DNA of 64,000 nt from Rhodococcus sp. KRD197 (GCF_017168235.1 NZ_JABFAO010000002.1:124001-188000), one strand, 5' to 3'; numbered from the stretch's first letter, positions 52,497 to 61,873 are shown. Numbers and translations: made by a program. The notes: generated from the letters alone by a model not told the origin.

Positions 52497-53248
52497 CGGG
52501 CGCGGCCTGCGGTCAGCGCGGATAGCGGGTCCATCGCCCGCGCCCGTGCGATGAGACTCTGTGTCAGGGGGCTCCGGGGATTGGCGATGATGTCGGTCGT
52601 CGCACCCTCTTCGACGATATGTCCGCGTTCCATGACGATCAGCCGGTCGCACAGCTGGGCCGCGACGGCCACGTCGTGCGTGATGAACATCTGCGCGGAG
52701 TCGACGGCCTTCAAGGCGTCGAGCACCCGTACCTGCGTGACCACGTCGAGGGCGGTGGTCGGCTCGTCGGCGACGAGCAGCGGGCTGCGGCAGGCGAGGG
52801 CCAACGCGATGCATACTCGCTGTCGTTGACCACCTGAGAGTTCCAGGGGGTAGGCGGCGAGGATCCGCTCGGGTTCACGGAAGCCGACCTGCTCGAGCAG
52901 TGCGGTGGCGTCGGATTTCGTTCTTCGGGCGGGCGCGCTGAGTTGCGCGCCGACGGTGACCATCGGGTTCAGCGCGGTTGCCGAGTTCTGGAAGACCATC
53001 GCCGGGCGTGCGCTGAGGGGACGCCGCGGCGTCGGCAGGCCCGCGACGTCGTGGCCATCGACCGTGATGCGACCACTCGAGGTGATGCCCGGGGGAAGGT
53101 GTCCGATGATCGCCGAGGCGGTGAGCGACTTGCCCGACCCGGACGCGCCGAGGAGGCCGACTCGCTGGCCGGCGGCGATTCGGAAGGAGATGTTCTCGAC
53201 GATGCGGGTGCGGCCGGCGTCGATATTCAAGCCATCGACGACGAGCAA
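52493..53248 (-). CDS. ABC transporter ATPase (DppD-like)
   Basis: The 251-residue ATPase shows Walker A GASGSGKS (about 32-39), Q-loop FQNSATALNP, signature LSGGQRQRVCIA, Walker B LLVADEP and H-loop FITHD. The start is a TTG with GGAG six bases upstream. It is the first gene of the five-gene importer/exporter operon and lies divergent from the metallohydrolase gene, with a 116-bp intergenic region as the shared promoter zone. Confidence 0.9.
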   Translation of the reverse strand: MLVVDGLNIDAGRTRIVENISFRIAAGQRVGLLGASGSGKSLTASAIIGHLPPGITSSGRITVDGHDVAGLPTPRRPLSARPAMVFQNSATALNPMVTVGAQLSAPARRTKSDATALLEQVGFREPERILAAYPLELSGGQRQRVCIALALACRSPLLVADEPTTALDVVTQVRVLDALKAVDSAQMFITHDVAVAAQLCDRLIVMERGHIVEEGATTDIIANPRSPLTQSLIARARAMDPLSALTAGRAR

Positions 53249-53364
53249 GGGGGTCTCCTACGCGAGAATACGGGCGCCTGTTGGCAGTGACTTCGACAAT
53301 CGTTGTCGCTTTAACTGTAGAGGCGCCTCGGAGCAGACACAAATTCGGCATTAGTGTCGAGACG

Positions 53365-53874
53365 GTGAAGAACAGGGATTCGCAACGGTCGAAGGTGTAC
53401 GCGGCCGAGACCTTGGTGCGGACCATCTTCGATCGAGCAGACGAGCGTGACCTGCGAACCGTCGACATCTACGGCTCCACACTGACGCTTCCGATCGAGC
53501 GGAAGTTCGCCTCACTCGATTCGGTTCAGCACTATGTCGACTCGATTCTCGCGCTCGACTGGGTCCGCGCGCGGTGGCCTGGCGCCGGGTCGGTGCGGGT
53601 GCGCGAGCGGTCCGGATCCGGGGCCTCGCACTACGAGAGAGACACCCGCACCATCGCCGTCCCGCTGCACCGCCGAAACAAGGCATGGGCACTACGGGAG
53701 CTCGTCGTACTCCACGAACTCGCCCACCACTTCGAACCGGAGGACTCCGAGGCTCCCGCACACGGCGGTGCATTCGTCGACCGCTTCGTAACCCTGGTCA
53801 CCGAGATCGTCGGCAACGAGGCAGGGTTCCTACTGCGGGCCACATTGTTGGAGACGGGCGTCGAGATCGGATGA
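53365..53874 (+). CDS. Zinc metallohydrolase-like protein (TIGR04338 type)
   Basis: The 169-residue protein carries HELAHH (about 120-125), a HExxH zinc-protease motif, with Glu/Asp residues downstream (FEPEDSEAPAHGGAFVDRF) that could supply the third ligand. Length and context match the actinobacterial putative metallohydrolase family TIGR04338. The GTG start is chosen because the family begins MKNRDSQRxKVY-like. The substrate is unknown. The next gene follows after 16 bases. Confidence 0.78.
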   Translation: MKNRDSQRSKVYAAETLVRTIFDRADERDLRTVDIYGSTLTLPIERKFASLDSVQHYVDSILALDWVRARWPGAGSVRVRERSGSGASHYERDTRTIAVPLHRRNKAWALRELVVLHELAHHFEPEDSEAPAHGGAFVDRFVTLVTEIVGNEAGFLLRATLLETGVEIG

Positions 53875-53890
53875 TGCGCACAATAGAGGT

Positions 53891-54655
53891 ATGACTGTGA
53901 AAATCGGCGTACAACTGCAGCCCCAGCATGCCCCCGACTACGGCCTCATCCGAGATGCGGTGTTGCGCTCGGAGGATGCGGGTGTCGACATCGTCTTCAA
54001 CTGGGACCACTTCTATCCGCTCTACGGCGACCTCGACGGGGCGCACTTCGAGTGCTGGACGATGCTCGGCGCCTGGGCCGAACAGACGTCCGCCGTCGAG
54101 ATCGGGGCCCTCGTCACCGGTGGTGGCTATCGTAATCCCGACCTGCTCGCGGATATGGCACGCACGGTCGACCACATGAGCGGTGGCCGACTGATCCTGG
54201 GCATCGGTGGTGGGTGGAACCAAAAGGACTACGACAACTTCGGTTACGAGTTCGGCACCGCGGGCTCGCGCCTGAAGCTGCTCGACGACAACCTCGCTCG
54301 GATCAGGCACCGCCTCGACGTCGCCAATCCCGCGCCGACACGCGAGATTCCGATCCTGATCGGCGGCGGTGGGGAGAAGAAGACACTGAAGATGGTCGCG
54401 AAGTACGCGCATATCTGGCACAGCTTCGCCGACCTGGAGACTTTCGAGCGCAAATCGGGCATCCTCGCCGAACACGGCGAAACCGTCGGACGTGACGTTT
54501 CGGGCATCACCCGTTCGGTGCCATGGCCGGGCGCGGACAAGGCCCAGGCCTTCTTCGACGCCGGAGTGAGACTGTTCACCGTGGGGACAGGCGGCCCCGA
54601 CTACGACCTCACTGAACTCGAAGCTGCGCTGACGTGGCGCAACGACCACAGGTGA
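53891..54655 (+). CDS. F420-dependent luciferase-like oxidoreductase
   Basis: The 254-residue protein belongs to the luciferase-like (LLM) TIM-barrel family of the F420-dependent type. It contains VFNWDHFYPLYGD (about 36-48), the LGIGGGWNQKDYDNFGYEFG stretch that surrounds the cofactor phosphate, and IPILIGGGGEKKTL. Such enzymes reduce or oxidise small molecules with coenzyme F420 in actinobacteria. The N-terminus lacks a signal peptide, so it is cytosolic. Confidence 0.87.
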   Translation: MTVKIGVQLQPQHAPDYGLIRDAVLRSEDAGVDIVFNWDHFYPLYGDLDGAHFECWTMLGAWAEQTSAVEIGALVTGGGYRNPDLLADMARTVDHMSGGRLILGIGGGWNQKDYDNFGYEFGTAGSRLKLLDDNLARIRHRLDVANPAPTREIPILIGGGGEKKTLKMVAKYAHIWHSFADLETFERKSGILAEHGETVGRDVSGITRSVPWPGADKAQAFFDAGVRLFTVGTGGPDYDLTELEAALTWRNDHR

Positions 54656-54815
54656 GGACTTTCGGGATCGAAGCGCCTCGGTGCGGGAATGTTTGAACAC
54701 ATTCGGTGGTTGACCGCTCGGGCGGCGTAGCGCTCGTGCTGCCTCCAGCGGCGCGATAGTTTCGTTCGTTCGTGACAACACCGAATCACCGATGCCAGCA
54801 CCGAGGAGTCCAGAG

Positions 54816-55757
54816 TTGAACACACGTCGTTTACGAGGCCGCGCCACCGCAGCAATTGCAGCGACGCTCGCACTCACGCTCGGCGCAGTAGCGTGCTCGA
54901 GCGACGGCAGCTCGGGCGGTACCGGCGAGAACGCACTCGCCGGCTCGGATCAGGTATCCCTGGACAGGTACACCACCGATGACGTCACCCCGCTCGACGA
55001 GATCGACACCGCGAACATCGGATTGACCCAACCCGGCACCCTGTACGTGGGCACACTGTCCGACGCCCCGCCGAACATCTTCATCGACGAAGCCGGTAAC
55101 TTCACCGGCTTCGACAACGAACTGCTCAGGGCGATCGGGGACAAACTCGGCCTCGAGGTCGAGTTCGCCGCGACCGAGTTCTCGGGCCTGCTCGCTTCGG
55201 TGAACAACACGGTCTACGACGTCGGATCCTCGTCCATCTCCACCACCGATGCGCGCCGCCAGACCGTCGGATTCACCAACGGCTACGACTTCGGGGAGAT
55301 GGCGCTCGTGGCGAAGAACGACTACGCCATCCGGACCATCGCCGAGCTGGACGACCAGCAGCGCATCGGCGTCGTCCAGGGCACTGTGCAGGACGATTAC
55401 GTCACCAACACCATCGGCATCGAGCCGGTCCGATTCCCGGACTACAACACCGCCTACGCCAACGTCAGGTCCGGCCAGATCGACGCGTGGGTCGCGCCGT
55501 CGCAGCAGGCCTCCGGCCAGGTCAAGGCAGAGGACGGCGGCGTCGCCATCCTGGAAACGACCGTCAACACCACCAACTTCACTGCCTACGCGGTGAACAA
55601 GGACAACCAGCCGTTGATCGACGCCTTGAACTCCGGACTCGACGCGGTCGTCAACGACGGCACATGGAACACCCTCGAGCAGGAGTGGTACCCGGAGCGC
55701 GAGGTGCCCTCGGACTGGAAGCCGGGTAGCAAGGCCTCCGTTCTCCCGGCGTCCTAG
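54816..55757 (+). CDS. Polar amino acid ABC solute-binding lipoprotein
   Basis: The 313-residue family 3 binding protein has a lipoprotein signal (LTLGAVAC, lipidated Cys about 28). The ligand domain carries PPNIFIDEAGNFTGFDNELLRAI-type sequence near residues 86-108 and VVQGTVQDDY in the second lobe. I prefer the TTG at 54816, with GAGGAG seven bases upstream, over an ATG eight codons earlier. Permease and ATPase genes follow directly. Glutamine, glutamate or another polar amino acid is the likely ligand. Confidence 0.88.
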   Translation: MNTRRLRGRATAAIAATLALTLGAVACSSDGSSGGTGENALAGSDQVSLDRYTTDDVTPLDEIDTANIGLTQPGTLYVGTLSDAPPNIFIDEAGNFTGFDNELLRAIGDKLGLEVEFAATEFSGLLASVNNTVYDVGSSSISTTDARRQTVGFTNGYDFGEMALVAKNDYAIRTIAELDDQQRIGVVQGTVQDDYVTNTIGIEPVRFPDYNTAYANVRSGQIDAWVAPSQQASGQVKAEDGGVAILETTVNTTNFTAYAVNKDNQPLIDALNSGLDAVVNDGTWNTLEQEWYPEREVPSDWKPGSKASVLPAS

Positions 55758-55760
55758 TCG

Positions 55761-56522
55761 ATGGATACGCTCTCCAACCTGTACGACACGTTCTTCGACT
55801 GGCAGCTCATCTGGGACACCGTCCCCGCGCTGATCACCGTCGGACTGCCGAACACTCTGATCCTCGCCCTCTCGTCCGGGGTGATCGGCACGATCATCGG
55901 ACTCGGGCTGGCGGTGGCGGGAATGTCCCGTTCCCGCTGGCTCCGGTGGCCGGCCCGGATGTACACCGACGTCTTTCGCGGGCTTCCCGCAGCCGTCGTC
56001 ATTCTCCTCATCGGGCTCGGTTTCGGGCCGACGCTGACCCAATTGACCGGCAGCCGAAGCCCATTCCCCCTCGGTATCGCTGCGCTGTCGCTGATGGCGG
56101 CGGCATACTTCGGCGAGATCTTCCGCTCCGGCATCCAGAGCGTCGACTCCGGCCAGCTCGAGGCGTCCCGCGCGCTGGGGTTCAGCTATCGGCGGTCGAT
56201 GGCGCTGGTGGTTGTGCCGCAGGGGATTCGACGCGTCCTGCCGGCCATCGTCAATCAGTTCATCTCGCTGATCAAGGACAGTTCGCTGATCTACTTCCTC
56301 GGGCTGCTGGCCTCGCAACGCGAGCTGTTCCGGGTGGGACAGGACACCGCCGCGCAGACCGGCAATCTCTCACCCCTGCTGGCCGCCGGGGTGTTCTACC
56401 TGTTCCTGACGATCCCCCTGACGCACCTGGTGAACTTCATCGACTCCCGTCTGCGATCGGGCAAAGCCGACACATCCGGCACGCTCGACCCGGTCGAGAA
56501 GATCATCGTGGTGGAGAGGTGA
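55761..56522 (+). CDS. Polar amino acid ABC permease
   Basis: The 253-residue protein is a GlnP/HisM-type permease with about five membrane helices. The ATPase-docking loop is SGQLEASRALGFSYRRSMAL (about 129-148), and DVFRGLPAAVVILLIGLG is the conserved family segment. It begins three bases after the binding-protein stop and is followed after four bases by the ATPase gene. It would form a homodimeric channel. Confidence 0.92.
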   Translation: MDTLSNLYDTFFDWQLIWDTVPALITVGLPNTLILALSSGVIGTIIGLGLAVAGMSRSRWLRWPARMYTDVFRGLPAAVVILLIGLGFGPTLTQLTGSRSPFPLGIAALSLMAAAYFGEIFRSGIQSVDSGQLEASRALGFSYRRSMALVVVPQGIRRVLPAIVNQFISLIKDSSLIYFLGLLASQRELFRVGQDTAAQTGNLSPLLAAGVFYLFLTIPLTHLVNFIDSRLRSGKADTSGTLDPVEKIIVVER

Positions 56523-56526
56523 GCAC

Positions 56527-57252
56527 ATGGCTGTCTCATTGACCGGCACCGACATTCATCTCGCCTTCGGCAACAACAAGGTGCTGCGCGGGGTGAACAT
56601 TCACGTCGACGCGGGTAGAACCACCACCGTCATCGGGCCGTCGGGTTCCGGCAAGTCGACGCTGCTGCGCGCACTGAACAGACTGCACGAACCCGACGAG
56701 GGCGACATCCTTCTCGGCGGAAAATCGGTGTTGCGCGACAACCCGGACGAACTTCGGCAGCGTATCGGCATGGTGTTCCAGCACTTCAATCTGTTCCCGC
56801 ACAAGACAGTGGCCGACAACGTCGCGCTGGCCCCGCAGAAACTCAAGGGTTTGTCGAAGGAGGCAGCGCGAGCCGCGGCAATGGAACAGCTGGAATTGGT
56901 GGGCCTTTCCGCCAAGGCGGATTCACGTCCGGGCAATCTGTCCGGTGGACAGCAGCAGCGTGTCGCCATCGCTCGTGCACTCGCCATGAAGCCCGAGATC
57001 ATGTTCTTCGACGAGGCGACATCCGCGCTGGATCCGGAGCTGGTCAAGGGTGTGCTGGCCCTGATGGCGGATCTGGCATCGGGCGGTATGACGATGGTGG
57101 TGGTCACTCACGAGATGGGCTTCGCTCGTTCGGTGTCCAACAAGGTGCTGTTCATGGACCACGGCAGCGCCGTCGAAACCGGCACTCCGGACCAACTTTT
57201 CGACGACCCGCACACCGACCGGCTCCAGCAGTTCCTGTCCCAGGTGTTGTAG
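56527..57252 (+). CDS. Polar amino acid ABC ATPase (GlnQ-like)
   Basis: The 241-residue ATPase has Walker A GPSGSGKST (about 37-45), Q-loop VFQHFNLFPHKTV, signature LSGGQQQRVAIARAL and Walker B IMFFDEATSALDPE, typical of the GlnQ/HisP branch. It ends the three-gene importer operon and is followed directly by a very strong hairpin. Confidence 0.94.
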   Translation: MAVSLTGTDIHLAFGNNKVLRGVNIHVDAGRTTTVIGPSGSGKSTLLRALNRLHEPDEGDILLGGKSVLRDNPDELRQRIGMVFQHFNLFPHKTVADNVALAPQKLKGLSKEAARAAAMEQLELVGLSAKADSRPGNLSGGQQQRVAIARALAMKPEIMFFDEATSALDPELVKGVLALMADLASGGMTMVVVTHEMGFARSVSNKVLFMDHGSAVETGTPDQLFDDPHTDRLQQFLSQVL

Positions 57253-57324
57253 GCGCCTTCGGCGCATGTGCGTGGAAATACATAGCCTGCTATGTATTTC
57301 CACGCACCTGTGGCGGAGCCGCCT
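57250..57324. terminator. Perfect 18-bp hairpin after the amino acid importer (repeat copy)
   Basis: GTGCGTGGAAATACATAG at 57268-57285 pairs perfectly with 57290-57307 around a CCTG loop. A weaker outer pair (57251-57265 with 57310-57324) extends it into a cruciform. It starts at the stop codon of the ATPase gene and should end transcription from both sides. Its sequence and position resemble the hairpin after ino1 at 36915. Confidence 0.85.
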
Positions 57325-57399
57325 TAGGGCACCCTCGTTATTCCCGACTTCACCTGAGCGACTCCTTCGTTTCGCTTTCCACTGGAACGCTGCCGTCTC

Positions 57400-59457
57400 A
57401 TGAAGCTTCTCCCGATTCTGACGACCCACGACGGTAGCTCGGCGCGGTCGAACCTGACATGCAAGTACAAGTGCGGCGACGCGTGTTTCCACGACGCCCC
57501 CAATACATCCAAGGGCGAGTACTTCGGCGACATCGTCAAGACGGCGATGAGTCGGCGCGGGGTACTGCGCGGCGGCGCGATGGCTGTCGTCGCGGTCGGC
57601 GCCGGCGGCCTGCTCGCAGCATGCGGCACCGAGGACGACGCCGCCGCCACCGACGGGACGTCGTCGAACGGCTCGACACCATCCACCCCACCCGTCGACG
57701 GTGTCGATTTCACCGCTGTGGCGCCCAACACCGAGGATGCAGTCGTGATCCCGGAGGGCTACGAGCAGGGCGTCGTCATCCGCTGGGGCGACCCGGTGCT
57801 CGAGGGTGCACCCGAGTTCGACTTCGACAACCAGACCGCTGCCGCACAGGCCATGCAGTTCGGCTACAACAACGACTTCGCCGGCCTGCTCCCGATCGAG
57901 GGCACCCCGAACGCGTACCTGCTCGTCGTCAGCCACGAATACACCACCGAGCCGGCCCTGTTCAAGGGTTACGACGAGGAGAACCCGACGCGTGAGCAGT
58001 TCGACATCGCGCTCGCCGCACACGGCCTGTCCATTCTGCAGGTCAACGGCGAGAACGGCTCCGGCGCACTGACACCGGCGTTCAGCCAGTACAACCGTCG
58101 CCTCACCGCGACCTCGGAGTTCCTCGTCACCGGTCCCGCCGCGGGCAGTGATTTCCTCAAGACCGGTGCCGACCCCACCGGTACCAAGGTCCTCGGCACG
58201 CTCAACAACTGCGCGGGCGGACTGACACCCTGGGGCACAGTGCTCTCGGGTGAGGAGAACTTCAACCAGTACTTCGGCAACGCCGAGTCGGTCACCGAAC
58301 CCGCTGCCGCCGAGCGGCTCGCGCGCTACGGCCTCGAAGGCGCAGCAAGCGACCGCAAGTGGGAGCAGTTCGACCCTCGATTCGATCTCGCTCAGGAACC
58401 CAACGAGGCCAACCGCTTCGGATACATCGTCGAGATCGATCCGTGGGATCCCAACTCCACCCCGGTCAAGCACTCGGCCATGGGTCGCTTCAAGCACGAG
58501 GCCGCGACCATCTATGTCACCGACGACGGCACGGTCGTCGCCTACAGCGGTGACGACGAGCGCTTCGACTACATGTACAAGTTCGTCTCCAGCCGAAAGA
58601 TCATGCCCGGCAACGGCCAGGCTGCTATGCGTGAGAACATGACCATTCTCGACGCGGGCACCCTCTACGTCGCAGTCCTCACAGGCGACTCGCCCGATGC
58701 CATCGACGGCACCGGAACCCTGCCGCCGTCCGGCAAGTTCTCGGGCAAGGGTGAGTGGATTCCGTTGCTCCGCACCAACAATGACGGCAATGCAGAATCC
58801 CTCGTCGACGGCATGTCCGCCGAAGAGGTCGCTGTCTTCACCCGGCAGGCAGGCGACAAGGTCGGCGCCACGAAGATGGACCGGCCCGAGGACTTCGAGC
58901 CGAACCCGGTGACCGGCAAGGTGTACGTGGCACTGACCAACAACAAGAACCGCGGAGTCGACGACTACGCGTCCGTCGACGAGGCGAACCCGCGCGTGCA
59001 GAACAAGAACGGCCAGGTCCTCGAGCTCGAAGACGATCACGCCGGTACCGAGTTCGTGTGGAACCTGCTCATCGTCGCCGGTGACCCGGAAGCCGCTGAC
59101 ACCTACTTCGGCGGCTTCGACAAGACCCAGGTCAGCCCGATCTCGTGCCCGGACAACCTGGCTTTCGACTCCAAGGGCAACCTGTGGATTTCCACGGACG
59201 GCAACGCCCTCGACTCCAACGACGGCTTGTTCGCTGTCGTCCTGGACGGTGAGCGCCGCGGAGAGACGCGTCAGTTCCTGACCGTTCCGGCAGGCGCCGA
59301 GACGTGTGGCCCGATCATCCAGGATGAGCGCGTGATCGTTGCAGTTCAGCACCCGGGTGAGTCGGACGATGCGTCTGCTGACAATCCGGCTTCACACTGG
59401 CCCGACGGAGGCGACTCCCAGCCGCGCCCGTCGATGGTTGCGGTCTGGAAGGTCTGA
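57400..59457 (+). CDS. phoX: PhoX-family alkaline phosphatase (DUF839)
   Basis: The 685-residue secreted enzyme begins with an N-terminal CKYKCGDAC segment (Cys21/25/29). It then has a Tat motif SRRGVLRGG (about 51-59) followed by a hydrophobic stretch and a lipobox-like LLAAC (Cys75). The body matches PhoX, a calcium- and iron-dependent phosphatase: GTLNNCAGGLTPWGTVLSGEE near residues 266-286, KHEAATIYVTDDG, and a final GAETCGP. It would release phosphate from organic phosphoesters outside the membrane. The long pre-Tat leader is common in actinobacterial members as I recall. Confidence 0.87.
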   Translation: MKLLPILTTHDGSSARSNLTCKYKCGDACFHDAPNTSKGEYFGDIVKTAMSRRGVLRGGAMAVVAVGAGGLLAACGTEDDAAATDGTSSNGSTPSTPPVDGVDFTAVAPNTEDAVVIPEGYEQGVVIRWGDPVLEGAPEFDFDNQTAAAQAMQFGYNNDFAGLLPIEGTPNAYLLVVSHEYTTEPALFKGYDEENPTREQFDIALAAHGLSILQVNGENGSGALTPAFSQYNRRLTATSEFLVTGPAAGSDFLKTGADPTGTKVLGTLNNCAGGLTPWGTVLSGEENFNQYFGNAESVTEPAAAERLARYGLEGAASDRKWEQFDPRFDLAQEPNEANRFGYIVEIDPWDPNSTPVKHSAMGRFKHEAATIYVTDDGTVVAYSGDDERFDYMYKFVSSRKIMPGNGQAAMRENMTILDAGTLYVAVLTGDSPDAIDGTGTLPPSGKFSGKGEWIPLLRTNNDGNAESLVDGMSAEEVAVFTRQAGDKVGATKMDRPEDFEPNPVTGKVYVALTNNKNRGVDDYASVDEANPRVQNKNGQVLELEDDHAGTEFVWNLLIVAGDPEAADTYFGGFDKTQVSPISCPDNLAFDSKGNLWISTDGNALDSNDGLFAVVLDGERRGETRQFLTVPAGAETCGPIIQDERVIVAVQHPGESDDASADNPASHWPDGGDSQPRPSMVAVWKV

Positions 59458-59758
59458 CGCCGACCGCGCGATAGCGCCGTTCCACCAGAGGGCGCACGTA
59501 ACCGTAGTTCTGCGGTTGCGTGCGCCTTCGCCGTTGTTAGGTGTCATCGAAACTTGGCGATCACCTCTGTGACCTGTCTACACGCGCCCCGCTCGTGCGC
59601 TCGATCCGCTCGACCAGAGATAACGACTGTGTAACCTCGCCTGATACAGGCCTGGTGGCGGGGGCTTCCATCACAGGGCGGACGAGATCTCGGGGCAGCG
59701 TCCGCATCTCCCCGGTACGGGCTTCGGCTCGTCACCACAGCACTTCGGAGGCACAGAC
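59458..59758. terminator. Intergenic region with phoX hairpin
   Basis: This 301-bp gap starts with a hairpin: GGCGCACGTAACCG (59491-59504) pairs with CGGTTGCGTGCGCC (59513-59526) at one mismatch, the probable phoX terminator. The rest should hold the promoter of the thioesterase gene. I see no further gene or repeat. Confidence 0.65.
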
Positions 59759-60532
59759 ATGACCGACATCGGCATCACGGACAGCTACTTCGAGCCTGAT
59801 GGTTCTGTGCTCACCGCACCGCGCAGTACGGACCCGCAGGTCGATTCTGGCTTCGGCTCCAGATCAGCGTTCGACATCGTCTTCCCCATCCGAACCGAAG
59901 GCGCCGACGCCCCGGTGTTCTGCATCCACCCGATTATCGGATTGTCCTGGTGCTACCTCGGTTTCGAGGAATTCACCGCCAACCCCCTGTACGGCATTCA
60001 AACTCCCTCACCGAACGAATTGCCCGACACTCTCGACGAATTGGCGCAGAGCTACATCGACGAGATCGAGGCACTCGTCCCCGACGGGCCGTATCACCTT
60101 CTCGGGTGGTCGCTCGGCGGTACCATCGCGCACGCCATGGCAGTGCGGCTACGCGCGCAGGGCAAACAGCTCGCGTCTCTCGTGATGTTGGACAGTCACG
60201 CCATCCAGCCCCAGATCGGTGACCAGCTAGCCACACTCATCACTGAGTCAGGCGTCGTCGACCCCCGGGAAGCCGAGCGACTGGTCTCGGCCGCCCGGCA
60301 CACCCACGAACTCGCCAACCGTCACCACCCGGGTGTCTACGACGGCGATGTGCTCTTCGTGACGGCCGACCACGAGGAACGGCTCGGACTGTCGACGTGG
60401 CACCCGTATCTGTGCGGCGAGCTCTCGCACTACTCGGTCCCGTATGCCCACTGGGAGATGACGTCGGCGGCGGCGCTGCGGGCTGTCGGCCCGCTCACTG
60501 CCCGATACATCGGAGCGCACCGCAGCGAGTAG
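59759..60532 (+). CDS. Stand-alone thioesterase (NRPS TE-domain-like)
   Basis: The 257-residue protein is an alpha/beta hydrolase of the thioesterase type found at the end of nonribosomal peptide and polyketide synthases. It starts with a flexible 40-residue segment, then FCIHPIIGLSWCYLGF, the nucleophile elbow GWSLGG (Ser about 117) and a late HWEM that supplies His. The segment DIVFPIRTEG before the fold is the usual lead-in of such domains. No synthase or carrier protein gene is near, so its acyl or peptidyl substrate is unknown. It is convergent with ggh, three bases apart. Confidence 0.83.
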   Translation: MTDIGITDSYFEPDGSVLTAPRSTDPQVDSGFGSRSAFDIVFPIRTEGADAPVFCIHPIIGLSWCYLGFEEFTANPLYGIQTPSPNELPDTLDELAQSYIDEIEALVPDGPYHLLGWSLGGTIAHAMAVRLRAQGKQLASLVMLDSHAIQPQIGDQLATLITESGVVDPREAERLVSAARHTHELANRHHPGVYDGDVLFVTADHEERLGLSTWHPYLCGELSHYSVPYAHWEMTSAAALRAVGPLTARYIGAHRSE

Positions 60533-60535
60533 GCG

Positions 60536-61873
60536 TCAGCCCAACCAGTCGAGAACCGCAGCCGCCGTCCACGATTGCTGCATGCTGCCCAGCGGTTGAC
60601 CGGTGAACGGTTCATAGTATTCCGCGAAACTCCCGTCGCTCGCTTGACGCAGTCCTTCCTCGCGCAGATTCAGGGACCGCTCGGCCCAGCCCCGTCGCGA
60701 GAACGCCCACGAGAACAGCCACGTTATGACGGGCCACACCGGGCCGCGCCAGTATTCGCGAGGCCGGAAGTCCCGTGAGACGGGCGACGTCGACGGCGGC
60801 ACCGCGAAGCGCAGGTCGGGGTGGCCGCAGAACCTGGTGCCCTCGAAGGTGCGAATGAGGTTGCGTTCCTGCTCACGAGGGAGACCGCCGCACAACAGTG
60901 GCGCGAACATCGCGATGGTGTCGGTGGTGATCCATCGCTGAGCGCGCAGGTCGAAGTCGCGGGCACCGCCGGAGCGCTCGTCCGTCGTCGCGATGACACC
61001 CTGGCGAAACTTGTCTGCCCAGCCACGTAGTTCGCGGACGTCCGAGTTGGGCTTCGAATGCTCCTCGCCGATCGTCGCGAGCACGTCGCACGCCATTGCG
61101 AAAATCGCGCTGACGAACACGTCTTCGACGGCGAAACTCATCCTCTCCGCGAGGAGCACGTCGTCGTACCCGGACTGCTTCATCTCTTCGACGAGCCAGA
61201 TGTAGCGGTCGTACTCGCTGTTGCTCGGGCGCTGGGACGGGTCGGTGATAACGGCGTCGTCCTTACGAACGTACGACGGCATCACCCCGGCCACGACAGC
61301 CTTGTATGCCGCGTCCCATCGTGGGGAGTTGTCCATGCCCGACTCCCAGCCGTGGAAGAGGGTGATGCGGCCGTTATCGCCGACGTCACGCGCCTCGGCA
61401 AGCCAGCGATGCCACCGGACGAGGTTCTCCCATCGGCGATCGAGAAACTCCTCGGCGACGGCTCTCGTCGTGCGGCCGTGTCGACGCGAATGGTCGAGGA
61501 TCCGCTGGACCGCGATCGCATGTACCGGAGGCTGGGTGATGCCCGATGTCTGCGGACCGAGTGGCGCATGCGCCGCGAGTTCGCTCGTCTCCCATCGGGC
61601 CGGGCCGGGAAAGTACCCGTCCACTCCGTTGGCGAAAACGATGTGCGGAATCATCCCGTTCTTCCACTGTGCGGACAGCAGTGTGTCGAGCTCCACCACC
61701 GCGCGTTCGACGCTCAGCGGAGCGAGCCCGACGGAGACGAACGCTGCATCCCAGCTCCACATGTGCGGGTACAGACGCGGTGCGGCGCTGGTCATCGTCC
61801 CCAGATCGTTGCCGCGCAGGAGATAGGCAGCTCGCGCGGCCAGCTGTGTCGAAGTGAATCCCCGGTCTCCCAT
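60536..61873 (-). CDS. ggh: Glucosylglycerate hydrolase
   Basis: The 445-residue GH63-type enzyme is close to the mycobacterial glucosylglycerate hydrolase over its whole length. It has the shared QLAARAAYLLRGNDLG start, PHMWSWDAAFVSVGLAP, GWESGMDNSPRWD (with the proposed catalytic Asp) and the C-terminal GSFAEYYEPFTG (with the proposed catalytic Glu). It hydrolyses glucosylglycerate, a solute stored under nitrogen limitation, to glucose and glycerate. The start is the ATG at 61871-61873, which fits that alignment; the upstream extension is spurious. Confidence 0.9.
   Translation of the reverse strand: MGDRGFTSTQLAARAAYLLRGNDLGTMTSAAPRLYPHMWSWDAAFVSVGLAPLSVERAVVELDTLLSAQWKNGMIPHIVFANGVDGYFPGPARWETSELAAHAPLGPQTSGITQPPVHAIAVQRILDHSRRHGRTTRAVAEEFLDRRWENLVRWHRWLAEARDVGDNGRITLFHGWESGMDNSPRWDAAYKAVVAGVMPSYVRKDDAVITDPSQRPSNSEYDRYIWLVEEMKQSGYDDVLLAERMSFAVEDVFVSAIFAMACDVLATIGEEHSKPNSDVRELRGWADKFRQGVIATTDERSGGARDFDLRAQRWITTDTIAMFAPLLCGGLPREQERNLIRTFEGTRFCGHPDLRFAVPPSTSPVSRDFRPREYWRGPVWPVITWLFSWAFSRRGWAERSLNLREEGLRQASDGSFAEYYEPFTGQPLGSMQQSWTAAAVLDWLG

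Noticed and set aside
57400-57560. Cysteine motif before the Tat signal of PhoX as a novelty
   Set aside because: As I recall, actinobacterial PhoX proteins commonly carry this CxxxCxxxC leader, so it is not treated as new.
56923-59352. Long open frame of 809 codons on the minus strand opposite phoX
   Set aside because: It is a shadow of the phoX gene: phoX has recognisable family motifs in the same DNA, while the minus-strand translation has none.
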